Shown: positions 1 to 5,891, numbered from the stretch's first letter. The stretch: DNA of 6,690 nucleotides from an uncultured Porphyromonadaceae bacterium (GCA_905193995.1 CAJJQT010000114.1:1-6690), one strand, 5' to 3'. Notes: a model not told the origin generated them from the letters alone. Made by a program: numbers and translations.

Positions 1-39
1 TGGGAAGCCAAGCCAAGCGCCCCCGCCGCCGAAGCCTGA
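1..39 (+). CDS. possible C-terminal end of an upstream gene (partial)
   Basis: Reading from base 1 gives WEAKPSAPAAEA followed by TGA at 37-39. The codons end mostly in G or C, like those of the genes further along, and an Ala/Pro/Lys-rich tail is a common way for a protein to end. Only twelve residues are visible, so no family can be named. The other two forward frames continue open past this point with Pro/Arg-rich translations that look non-coding. This could also be chance. Confidence 0.35.
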   Translation, partial: WEAKPSAPAAEA

Positions 40-53
40 CAGCCTCCGCACAA

Positions 54-83
54 GCACCCACTGCAGCCGTCCGCACCCACTGC
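54..83. repeat. 11-bp direct repeat, two copies
   Basis: GCACCCACTGC occurs at 54-64 and again at 73-83, 19 bases apart start to start. The preceding bases are also similar (CAGCC-TCCGCAC at 40-51, CAGCCGTCCGCAC at 64-76), so this looks like an imperfect local duplication. No function is evident. Confidence 0.5.
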
Positions 84-85
84 GA

Positions 86-118
86 GCGGTTGTATACATA
101 TATTTGTGTATGCCCCGC
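86..118. other. imperfect hairpin around an AT-rich loop
   Basis: GTATACA (92-98) can pair with TGTGTAT (105-111) using two G-T pairs. An outer GCGG (86-89) can pair with CCGC (115-118). The loop is TATATT. No T-run follows on either strand, so it is not a standard intrinsic terminator. It might be a relic terminator or processing site for an upstream gene. Confidence 0.3.
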
Positions 119-127
119 GCCATGCCG

Positions 128-141
128 GCCGTCCCGACGGC
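128..141. other. short GC-rich hairpin followed by seven A
   Basis: GCCGT (128-132) pairs with ACGGC (137-141) around a CCCG loop, and AAAAAAA follows at 142-148. The A-run is on the wrong side to make a terminator on either strand. The A-run lies a little upstream of the promoter at 165-195 and could act as an upstream promoter element; that is inference. Confidence 0.3.
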
Positions 142-164
142 AAAAAAATACCTTATTCGGGGTA

Positions 165-195
165 TTGCCGGGGCGCCGCCGTGGCCGTAACTTTG
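165..195 (+). promoter_or_regulatory. Bacteroidetes-type promoter for the putative small RNA
   Basis: TTG at 165-167 is followed after exactly 20 bases by TAACTTTG at 188-195, a full match to the Bacteroidetes -7 consensus TAnnTTTG. Transcription would begin near 199-202, which is where the first hairpin of the downstream RNA starts. The promoter before tgt has the same 20-base spacing. Confidence 0.7.
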
Positions 196-199
196 CACC

Positions 200-359
200 G
201 GTAAAGAAATGAGTTTCTACCGAACTGTTTTGGTTGGCGCAGAGACAGCCACTCTGCACTGAAGAAAAAAACTTCTCATAAATTAGGTAATTAACCACAC
301 CTCATACGTCGCCCGGGGAAGCCGAGAGGCCGTGCCGGAGCGGGGTATGAGATTTTTTT
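200..359 (+). ncRNA. candidate small RNA of about 160 nt, or structured leader
   Basis: The stretch lies between a strong promoter and a strong terminator. It can fold into successive hairpins: CGGTA/TACCG plus GAAA/TTTC at 199-222; GCAGAG/CTCTGC at 239-257; GAAG/CTTC with a seven-A loop at 261-275; a weak GGT/ACC at 286-296; and the long terminator hairpin at 301-351. A second promoter after the terminator argues for a self-contained RNA rather than only a 5' leader. It does not match what I know of SRP RNA, tmRNA, RNase P, tRNA or common riboswitches. 6S RNA (about this size) is not excluded, but the 5' and 3' ends do not obviously pair as 6S requires. The 5' end is estimated from the promoter to within a few bases. 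Confidence 0.5.
301..359 (+). terminator. intrinsic terminator with long nested stem and seven T
   Basis: CTCATAC (301-307) pairs with GTATGAG (345-351). Inside it, TCGC (309-312) pairs with GCGG (340-343) using one G-T pair, CCGG (313-316) pairs with CCGG (335-338), and GCC/GGC (321-323, 328-330) closes a GAGA loop of the GNRA class. One A and then TTTTTTT (353-359) follow. The stem is much longer than in a minimal terminator, so the hairpin may also act as a stable 3' domain of the RNA. Confidence 0.75.
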
Positions 360-369
360 GAATATTCTT

Positions 370-403
370 TTGAATTTTATTTGTATTTTTCGTTTTACTT
401 TTG
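370..403 (+). promoter_or_regulatory. probable promoter for the gene cluster starting at 472
   Basis: TACTTTTG at 396-403 fully matches TAnnTTTG. The nearest suitable TTG is at 370-372, 23 bases upstream, a little longer than the 20 bases in the other two promoters here. Transcription would start near 408, leaving an A-rich leader of about 60 nt before the ATG at 472. The location just after the terminator supports a fresh start of transcription. Confidence 0.55.
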
Positions 404-471
404 TTATTTCGCAGGGTGAATTGACACTTCAAATCAAAATAGAAAAAACATTCCATAATAAGACTCACAAG

Positions 472-1020
472 ATGATATTCAAATTCAGAATAGTTTCGGA
501 CGGCGCCGAGAATTTCAAGCGCGAGATTCAGATCGACGCACAGGCCACGTTCCTCGACCTGAAAAACGCTATCTGCGACTCTGTCGGCTACGACAAGACC
601 CAGATGGACTCATTCTTCATCTGCGACGACAACTGGGAAAAGGAGAAAGAGATCTGCTACGAGGACATGGGCTTCGACAGCGACCAGGAAGTGTGGCTCA
701 TGGACGACGCCGTGCTTGAGGACTTTATCGACGACGAGGGCCAGCGCCTGCTGTTCGTGTTCGACTACATGACCGACCGCGCCATGTTCATGGAAATGAC
801 CGAACTCACAGCCGGAAAGACGCTCAAGGACCCCGTGTGCTCGCTCTCACTGGGCCAGGCTCCGGCTCAGCACGTCGACCTTGACGAATTCGACAAGCAG
901 ATCGACGCAAAGGCCGCAAAGGCCACGATTCCCGAAGACTTCGACGAGGACTTCCTGGGCACCGACCAGTTCTCGCCCGACGAATTCGAGGCCGGCGGTT
1001 TCAACGAGCTGGAACTCTGA
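472..1020 (+). CDS. acidic pRiA4b ORF-3-like protein
   Basis: A 182-residue cytoplasmic protein with no signal peptide or membrane segment. The opening (MIFKFRIV), the TFLDL-x-AI block at 26-34, the GYD at 39-41, the Trp at 55 and the LLFVFDYMTDR segment at 93-103 resemble the plasmid pRiA4b ORF-3 family, sometimes labelled 'IS1096 element passenger TnpR'. Its biochemical role is unknown. The C-terminal 50 residues are very acidic, with repeated Asp/Glu-x-Phe steps (DEF, EDF, DEF), suggesting a flexible or interaction tail. The ATG at 472 is chosen because the family begins there and A-rich DNA precedes it. A TTG-initiated in-frame extension from 358 would run across the promoter and reads as junk. 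bioB begins 8 nt after the stop, so the two are probably co-transcribed. No transposase or inverted repeats are nearby, so the family label does not imply a mobile element. Confidence 0.8.
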   Translation: MIFKFRIVSDGAENFKREIQIDAQATFLDLKNAICDSVGYDKTQMDSFFICDDNWEKEKEICYEDMGFDSDQEVWLMDDAVLEDFIDDEGQRLLFVFDYMTDRAMFMEMTELTAGKTLKDPVCSLSLGQAPAQHVDLDEFDKQIDAKAAKATIPEDFDEDFLGTDQFSPDEFEAGGFNELEL

Positions 1021-1028
1021 TCACAGCG

Positions 1029-1988
1029 ATGTCAGTAATAACAGACCTTAAGGAAAAGGTCCTCGCCGGCGGCTCGCTGACCGACGACGAGGTGTATTCA
1101 CTGCTCGACGTACCCTCGGCCGACCTGCGCGAAGCCGCTGCGGAAGTCACCGCCGCCCTGAGTCCGCGCCGCTTCGACTCGTGCTCGATAGTCAACGCAC
1201 GTTCGGGCCGCTGCTCCGAAAACTGCAAGTGGTGCGCCCAGTCGGCCCACTACCATACCGGCTGCGACACATATCCCCTCATCGACGAAAGCCACTGCAT
1301 GGCCATGGCCCGCCACAATGCCTCGCGCGGCGTCATGCGCTTCTCGCTCGTGGCCAGCGGCCGCTCCGTCAAGGGCGAGGCCCTGCAGAAGATGGCCTCC
1401 ATGCTGCGCCGCGCCAAGGACGAGACCGGCATCAGCACCTGCGCATCGATGGGACTCCTCACCGCCGACGAGCTGCAGACCCTCTGGGATGCCGGCGTGC
1501 GCCGCTACCACTGCAACCTGGAGACGGCGCCATCGCACTTCGCCACGCTCTGCACCACCCACACCGTCGACGACAAGCTCGCAACCATCGAAGCCGCCCG
1601 GCGCATAGGATTCGAAGTGTGCTCCGGCGGCATCATCGGCATGGGCGAGACCGCCCGCCAGCGGGCCGAATTCGCCATCACTCTGCGCCGCGCCCGACCC
1701 GCGTCGATCCCGATCAACATACTTTCGCCGATCCCCGGCACTCCGCTGGCCGACACACCTCCCATATCCGACGACGAGATCCTCGACACGATAGCCATCT
1801 TCCGCCTCGCCCACCCGACCGTCACGCTCCGCTTTGCCGGAGGCCGCGCCCGCCTCAGCGCCGACGTGCAGCAGCAGGCCATGCGCATCGGCATCAACGG
1901 CGGTCTTGTCGGCGACATGCTCACGACCGTCGGCTCTAAGATCGACGACGACATCGCCGCCGTCGAACGCGCCGGATACGAATTCTAA
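1029..1988 (+). CDS. bioB: biotin synthase BioB, anaerobe-type variant
   Basis: A 319-residue radical SAM enzyme that inserts sulfur into dethiobiotin in the last step of biotin synthesis. The CxxxCxxC motif for the SAM-binding [4Fe-4S] cluster is at Cys62, Cys66 and Cys69, followed by AQSAHY. Of the E. coli [2Fe-2S] ligands Cys97, Cys128, Cys188 and Arg260, the equivalents here are Ser106 (RFSLVASG), Cys138 (STCASMG), Cys198 (VCSGGIIGMGET) and Arg268 (LRFAGGR), so one cysteine is replaced. Extra cysteines occur at 52, 79, 90, 162 and 175; those at 52 (DSCSIVNA), 162 (YHCNLE) and 175 (LCTTHT) sit in otherwise conserved blocks. This fits the BioB class of anaerobes reported to carry a different auxiliary Fe-S cluster. 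All other core blocks are intact, including SIPINIL-x-PIPGTPL. No other biotin genes are in the window. The spacing of 8 nt before and 12 nt after supports an operon. Confidence 0.95.
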   Translation: MSVITDLKEKVLAGGSLTDDEVYSLLDVPSADLREAAAEVTAALSPRRFDSCSIVNARSGRCSENCKWCAQSAHYHTGCDTYPLIDESHCMAMARHNASRGVMRFSLVASGRSVKGEALQKMASMLRRAKDETGISTCASMGLLTADELQTLWDAGVRRYHCNLETAPSHFATLCTTHTVDDKLATIEAARRIGFEVCSGGIIGMGETARQRAEFAITLRRARPASIPINILSPIPGTPLADTPPISDDEILDTIAIFRLAHPTVTLRFAGGRARLSADVQQQAMRIGINGGLVGDMLTTVGSKIDDDIAAVERAGYEF

Positions 1989-2000
1989 GCCGAACCGCCC

Positions 2001-2801
2001 ATGACCGACAGGCCTGCATCAGCCCCCACCAACGCCCTGCGCAAGCTCACCGCCTCTCTGGCCGCCGCCAAGGGGCGCCGCCGGAGCGGTCTCTTCGCCG
2101 CCGAAGGCACCAAATGCGTGCTCGACACGCTCGGTGCCTTCCGTCTGCGCTACGTGGCCGCCACGGCCGACTGGCTTGCCGCCCATCAGCTCGGGCCTGA
2201 GGCCGACGGCGCCGACATCTACGAGTGCCGCCGCGCCGACCTGGTCGAGATGACCTCGCTGTCCCTCGCCCCCGACGTCATCGCGGCTTTCGAGATTCCG
2301 CAGCCCGAGACCTTCGACCCCGCCTCCCTCGACGGCCGGCTGACACTGGCTCTCGACCGCGTACAGGACCCCGGCAACCTCGGCACCATCATCCGCACCG
2401 CCGACTGGATGGGCGTCAGCCGCATTCTCGCTTCGGCCGACACAGCCGACTGCTTCAACCCCAAGACCGTGCAGGCCACCATGGGCGCACTGGCGCGCGT
2501 CAGGCTCGTCTACGGCGACCTGCCCGCAATGCTCGCCGAGGCCCGCAGCCGCGGCATCGAGGTGGCAGGCACCTTCCTCGACGGCGCTGACATCTACACC
2601 GCCGCCCTTCCACGGCAGGCCGTCATAGTCATGGGCAACGAAGGCAGCGGCATCGGCCCCGAAGCGGCCGCGCACGTCAGCTCGCGACTGCTCATTCCTT
2701 CCTACCCCCCCGGCCGCCCGACCTCCGAATCGCTCAACGTCGCCACGGCCACGGCAATAGTCCTCTCCCAGTTCGTCTCGCGCAATTATGGCAAAGATTA
2801 A
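2001..2801 (+). CDS. SpoU/TrmH-family RNA 2'-O-methyltransferase
   Basis: A 266-residue protein of the SPOUT (trefoil-knot) methyltransferase class, which transfers a methyl group from SAM to a ribose 2'-OH in rRNA or tRNA. An N-terminal substrate-binding region (about 10-100) contains the typical AAEGTK block at 33-38. The three SpoU motifs follow: motif 1 at 119-135 (LDRVQDPGNLGT-IIRTAD, with Asn126 and Arg132), then NPKTVQATMGAL at 153-164, motif 2 at 208-218 (VIVMGNEGSGI) and motif 3 at 231-254 (IPSYPPGR..SESLNVATATAI). The target nucleotide cannot be told from sequence; members of this subgroup are usually named only as RNA methyltransferase or RlmB/TrmH-like. The start at 2001 lies 12 nt after bioB and gives a normal length. 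The last 14 nt overlap the start of radA, so translation of the two is probably coupled. Confidence 0.9.
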   Translation: MTDRPASAPTNALRKLTASLAAAKGRRRSGLFAAEGTKCVLDTLGAFRLRYVAATADWLAAHQLGPEADGADIYECRRADLVEMTSLSLAPDVIAAFEIPQPETFDPASLDGRLTLALDRVQDPGNLGTIIRTADWMGVSRILASADTADCFNPKTVQATMGALARVRLVYGDLPAMLAEARSRGIEVAGTFLDGADIYTAALPRQAVIVMGNEGSGIGPEAAAHVSSRLLIPSYPPGRPTSESLNVATATAIVLSQFVSRNYGKD

Positions 2802-4158
2802 GTACAAATCGGCATGGTTCTGCAGCGAATGCGGCGCCGAATCGCCCCGCTGGAGCGGCCGCTGCCCCGCCTGCGGGGCCTGGAACACGATGGTCGAAGA
2901 GCGCGTGGCCGCCGCAGGCGCCTCACGCTCGCCGTCGCCCGTCAGCCGCGGCCGATCCGAGCTCAAGGCCCTCAACGACATATCGGCCGCCGAAATGCCG
3001 CGCATCAAGCTGCCGTCGGCCGAGCTCAACCGCGTTCTCGGCGGCGGCCTCGTGCCGGGCGAGATGGTCCTCATCGGCGGCGAGCCCGGCGTTGGCAAGT
3101 CGACACTCGTGCTCCAGAATCTGCTGTCGATCCGCTCCAAGAACATACTCTACGCCTCAGGCGAGGAAAGCGCCACGCAGCTCAAGATGCGCGCCGACCG
3201 CCTCGGACGGGGCAGCGACAACCTCTTCATAGTATGCGAAACCTCGCTCGAGAACATCCTGGAGCACATAGCGCGCCTCGAGCCCGGAATCGTCGTCATC
3301 GACTCCATCCAGACCATCGCATCCGACGCGCTCGAAGCATCGGCCGGCTCGGTCAGCCAGGTACGCGAGTGCGCCGCACGCCTGCTCAAATACGCCAAGG
3401 AGAGCGACGTTCCCGTCCTGCTCATCGGCCACATCACCAAGGATGGCTCGCTCGCCGGCCCGAAGGTGCTCGAACACATCGTCGACGCCGTGCTGCAGTT
3501 CGAGGGCGACCGCCAGTACATGTTCCGAATCCTGCGCGCCATCAAGAACCGCTTCGGCAACACCGCCGAACTCGGCATCTACGAGATGGGACAGAAAGGC
3601 CTCCGCGAAGTCACAAATCCGTCGGAACTGCTGCTTTCGGCCGGCGACACCGACCTGTCGGGCGTCGCCGTGGGCGTCACCGTCGACGGTGCCCGGCCTT
3701 TCCTGATCGAGGTCCAGGCCCTGGTCAGCACGGCCGCCTACGGCACCCCCCAGCGCAGTGTCAACGGCTTCGACTCCAAGCGCGCCAACATGCTCCTGGC
3801 CGTCCTCGAGAAGCGCGTCGGATTCAAGCTCGCCGCCAAGGACGTGTTCCTCAACATCGCGGGCGGAATCCGCGTCAGCGATCCGGCCCTCGACCTGCCC
3901 GTCATATGCTCCATCCTGTCGAGCAACTTCGACATCGCCCTCGGCCACGACATCTGCCTCACCGGCGAGGTCGGCCTCTCGGGCGAGATACGCCCCGTGG
4001 CCCGCATCGAGCAGCGCATCGCTGAAGCCGAAAAGCTCGGCATGAGCCGCATCGTCGTTCCCGCAGGCAACCTCAAGGGCATCGACCGCAGCCGCTTCAC
4101 CATCGACATCTTCGAGGCCGCCCGCGTCACCGACGCCGTTAGGGAGCTTTTCTCCTGA
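2788..4158 (+). CDS. radA: DNA repair protein RadA (Sms)
   Basis: At 456 residues this is the usual RadA length. It is a RecA-like ATPase, related to replicative helicases, that promotes branch migration and processing of recombination intermediates during DNA repair. The domains come in the expected order: an N-terminal zinc finger with Cys12, Cys15, Cys26 and Cys29; Walker A at 97-106 (GGEPGVGKST); Walker B at 168-172 (IVVID) followed by SIQT; the RadA-specific KNRFG motif at 253-257; and a C-terminal Lon-protease-like domain (about 270-456) containing NIAGGIRVSDPALDLPV, thought to serve in DNA binding and oligomerisation rather than proteolysis. No key residue is missing. The ATG at 2788 lies inside the end of the methyltransferase gene and puts the zinc finger at the family's normal distance from the N-terminus. 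No terminator is visible after the stop; the next gene begins 35 nt later. Confidence 0.97.
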   Translation: MAKIKYKSAWFCSECGAESPRWSGRCPACGAWNTMVEERVAAAGASRSPSPVSRGRSELKALNDISAAEMPRIKLPSAELNRVLGGGLVPGEMVLIGGEPGVGKSTLVLQNLLSIRSKNILYASGEESATQLKMRADRLGRGSDNLFIVCETSLENILEHIARLEPGIVVIDSIQTIASDALEASAGSVSQVRECAARLLKYAKESDVPVLLIGHITKDGSLAGPKVLEHIVDAVLQFEGDRQYMFRILRAIKNRFGNTAELGIYEMGQKGLREVTNPSELLLSAGDTDLSGVAVGVTVDGARPFLIEVQALVSTAAYGTPQRSVNGFDSKRANMLLAVLEKRVGFKLAAKDVFLNIAGGIRVSDPALDLPVICSILSSNFDIALGHDICLTGEVGLSGEIRPVARIEQRIAEAEKLGMSRIVVPAGNLKGIDRSRFTIDIFEAARVTDAVRELFS

Positions 4159-4193
4159 ACCTATCCGCAACTCCTTCTTAATACCAAATCGCC

Positions 4194-4682
4194 ATGAAAC
4201 GTTTCATCACTCTTTTCATTCTACTCATTGCCTTGACCTTCAGTTCTTCGGCACAGATGTGCGACAAGAACGACTATCAGTATTTCTTCGGCTGGCTTCC
4301 CATGCTGGCCGGGAGTGCCACTCCCGACAAAGTCGATGTCTTCGCCCAGCCAAGCCTGATTAATTACGGCTGGATTCAGAACGGCGGCACTGTTCCCGCG
4401 GCAGCTGAAAATGTCGAAGTATCGAAATTCATGCATGGCGACCAGACCATCTACGTATGGAAATTCGCCGAGCCCTCGGCCATTCCCCTGCCCCTGTACA
4501 CGGCCTTCATTCCCCGCGGCGACAACTACGTCACCGTCCAGCTCGAGCTGTCGCTCGACGACTGCTGGGTGCTCGGCGAGTCGGTGGAATACGGTTCTCA
4601 CTCCAACTGCGGCACCGTCGACCGACCGGCCGACGCCGAAGGGTTCCTGAAGCTGATCAAGGACAAAAAGATTCTTAAATAG
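4194..4682 (+). CDS. small secreted protein of unknown family
   Basis: A 162-residue protein that I do not recognise. It starts with a clear signal peptide: Lys2-Arg3, a hydrophobic core at about 4-16 (FITLFILLIALTF), and a likely signal-peptidase I site SSSA|Q after residue 20. The 'A|Q' junction is common in exported Bacteroidetes proteins. Cys23 is close to the site but there is no lipobox, so a lipoprotein is unlikely. The mature part of about 142 residues is rich in aromatics (Tyr28, Tyr30, Phe31, Phe32, Trp34, Trp60, Trp89, Trp125) and has Cys23, Cys124 and Cys139; two of these may form a disulfide in the periplasm. No membrane segment or repeat follows the signal peptide. Codon use in the first third is less C/G-ending than in neighbouring genes. 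It may be transcribed with radA, since no TAnnTTTG precedes it. Confidence 0.8.
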   Translation: MKRFITLFILLIALTFSSSAQMCDKNDYQYFFGWLPMLAGSATPDKVDVFAQPSLINYGWIQNGGTVPAAAENVEVSKFMHGDQTIYVWKFAEPSAIPLPLYTAFIPRGDNYVTVQLELSLDDCWVLGESVEYGSHSNCGTVDRPADAEGFLKLIKDKKILK

Positions 4683-4711
4683 ATCTTTCCTCGCCGCACG
4701 CCTCCGTGTGC

Positions 4712-4742
4712 TTGGACGGCTCGCGGATTTTCCGTAAATTTG
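4712..4742 (+). promoter_or_regulatory. Bacteroidetes-type promoter for tgt
   Basis: TTG at 4712-4714, then 20 bases, then TAAATTTG at 4735-4742, a full TAnnTTTG match. Transcription would start near 4747, leaving a leader of only about 10-15 nt before the tgt ATG at 4761. A leader this short has no room for a long regulatory structure such as a riboswitch. The bases just before the ATG are A-rich, as is usual for this phylum. Confidence 0.7.
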
Positions 4743-4760
4743 CAGTCCAAATCATAGTAA

Positions 4761-5891
4761 ATGAAGTTTACTCTCGAAAAGACACTCCCCGACAGCGGCG
4801 CGCGCGCCGGCACCATATTCACCGACCACGGCGAGATACCGACGCCGATATTCATGCCCGTCGGCACTCTCGGCGCCATCAAGGCTGTCCACATCCACGA
4901 GATGCGCGACCAGGTTGACGCCCGCATCATCCTGGGCAACACCTACCACCTGTACCTGCGCCCGGGCACCGACGTGCTCCGCGCCGCCGGCGGTCTCCAC
5001 CGCTTCAACGGCTGGGACCGCCCGATCCTCACCGACAGCGGCGGCTTCCAGGTCTTCTCCCTGAGCGACAACCGCAAGCTCACCGAGGAAGGCGCACACT
5101 TCCGCAGCCACATCGACGGATCGAAGCACCTGTTCACGCCCGAGAAGGTCGTCGACATACAGCGCGTCATCGGCTCCGACATCATGATGGCCCTCGACGA
5201 GTGCCCCCCCGGCATGGCCGACTACGACTACGCCCGCCGCTCGCTCGGCCTCACCCAGCGCTGGCTCCGCCGCGGCTGGGACCACTTCAACGCCACCGAG
5301 CCGCTCTACGGCCACTCGCAGGCATTCTTCCCGATTGTCCAGGGCTGCCGCTTCAAGGACCTGCGCCGCGACGCCGCCCGCTTTGTGGCCGATCTCGGAG
5401 CCGAAGGCAACGCCATCGGCGGCCTGGCCGTCGGCGAGCCCACCGAAGTCATGTATGAGATGATCGAGGTCGTCAACGAAGAGCTGCCCGCCGACCGTCC
5501 GCGCTACCTGATGGGCGTCGGCACCCCGATCAACATCCTCGAGGCCATCGACCGCGGCGTCGACATGATGGACTGCGTCATGCCCACCCGCAACGGCCGC
5601 AACGGCATGCTCTTCACTCCCGAAGGCACCATGAACATGCGCAACGCCAAGTGGGCTACCGACTTTTCGCCCATCTGGGCCGACAGCCCTGCCCTGACCG
5701 ACCGCGTCTACTCCCGCGCCTACCTGCGCCACCTGTTCATCTCCCAGGAAATCCTGGCCATGCAGATCGCCTCGATACATAATCTCACGTTCTACCTCTG
5801 GCTCGTCCGCCAGGCGCGCCGCCACATCCAGGCCGGCGACTTCGCCACCTGGAAGGCCGACATGGTCCGGCGACTCGGCCGCAGGCTTTAA
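4761..5891 (+). CDS. tgt: tRNA-guanine transglycosylase without the zinc cysteines
   Basis: At 376 residues this is full length for bacterial Tgt, which swaps guanine-34 in GUN-anticodon tRNAs for the queuosine precursor preQ1. Catalytic Asp92 lies in TDSGGFQVFSL (90-101) and nucleophile Asp271 in MDCVMPTRNGRNG (270-282). The substrate-pocket segments DECPP (146-150) and GGLAVGEP (220-227) are intact. The bacterial zinc site is not: ungapped alignment with E. coli Tgt places Cys302, Cys304, Cys307 and His333 at Ser309, Ala311, Asp314 and His340 here, so only the histidine remains. The flanking text (DFSPI and YSRAYLRHLF) is well kept, so this is substitution rather than damage; I recall similar motifs in other Bacteroidetes. 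The ATG at 4761 follows its own promoter closely. A permease gene begins 27 nt downstream and is probably co-transcribed. Confidence 0.96.
   Translation: MKFTLEKTLPDSGARAGTIFTDHGEIPTPIFMPVGTLGAIKAVHIHEMRDQVDARIILGNTYHLYLRPGTDVLRAAGGLHRFNGWDRPILTDSGGFQVFSLSDNRKLTEEGAHFRSHIDGSKHLFTPEKVVDIQRVIGSDIMMALDECPPGMADYDYARRSLGLTQRWLRRGWDHFNATEPLYGHSQAFFPIVQGCRFKDLRRDAARFVADLGAEGNAIGGLAVGEPTEVMYEMIEVVNEELPADRPRYLMGVGTPINILEAIDRGVDMMDCVMPTRNGRNGMLFTPEGTMNMRNAKWATDFSPIWADSPALTDRVYSRAYLRHLFISQEILAMQIASIHNLTFYLWLVRQARRHIQAGDFATWKADMVRRLGRRL

Larger units (their letters stand above)
40..471. other. 432-base intergenic region with hairpins, two promoters and a terminator
   Basis: No convincing protein gene lies here. 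In order it holds an imperfect direct repeat (54-83), a hairpin (86-118), a short hairpin (128-141), a promoter (165-195), a multi-hairpin stretch ending in an intrinsic terminator (199-359), a second promoter (370-403) and an A-rich untranslated leader for the gene starting at 472. Base composition changes abruptly: GC-rich up to about 345, then strongly T- and A-rich from 353 to 470. The density of signals suggests a small-RNA gene or a regulated leader rather than spacer. Confidence 0.7.

Noticed and set aside
99..106. TATATTTG, a further match to TAnnTTTG
   Set aside because: No TTG lies about 20 bases upstream, and the element sits in the loop and stem of a hairpin. A chance match in an AT-rich patch is more likely.
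128..148. GC hairpin next to an A-run read as a - strand terminator
   Set aside because: On the - strand the T-run would come before the hairpin rather than after it, so it cannot work as an intrinsic terminator in either direction.
248..345. Resemblance to a cobalamin riboswitch (GGGGAAGCCG near 315-324 and GCCACT at 249-253)
   Set aside because: The pieces are in the wrong order, the B12-box core is missing, and the downstream genes are not cobalamin-related.
358..471. N-terminal extension of the acidic protein from a TTG at 358
   Set aside because: It would start in the terminator T-run and span the promoter at 396-403. The extra residues look like translated AT-rich non-coding DNA, while the family begins at the ATG at 472.
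472..1020. Mobile element suggested by the 'IS1096 TnpR' family name
   Set aside because: There is no transposase, terminal inverted repeat or target duplication, and the gene shares codon use and close spacing with housekeeping genes.
1029..1988. bioB as an inactive pseudogene because of the missing cysteine
   Set aside because: The frame is intact, all other core motifs are present, and I recall the same Ser-containing motif in other Bacteroides-type BioB proteins, so it is better read as a lineage variant.
2019..3146. Long - strand open frame opposite the methyltransferase and radA, and similar ones at 1098-1814 and 3157-4170
   Set aside because: These are shadows of clear + strand genes with biased composition and no recognisable domains.
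4696..4711. GCAC/GTGC hairpin after the secreted protein as a terminator
   Set aside because: The stem is only four pairs with an eight-base loop, and no T-run follows.
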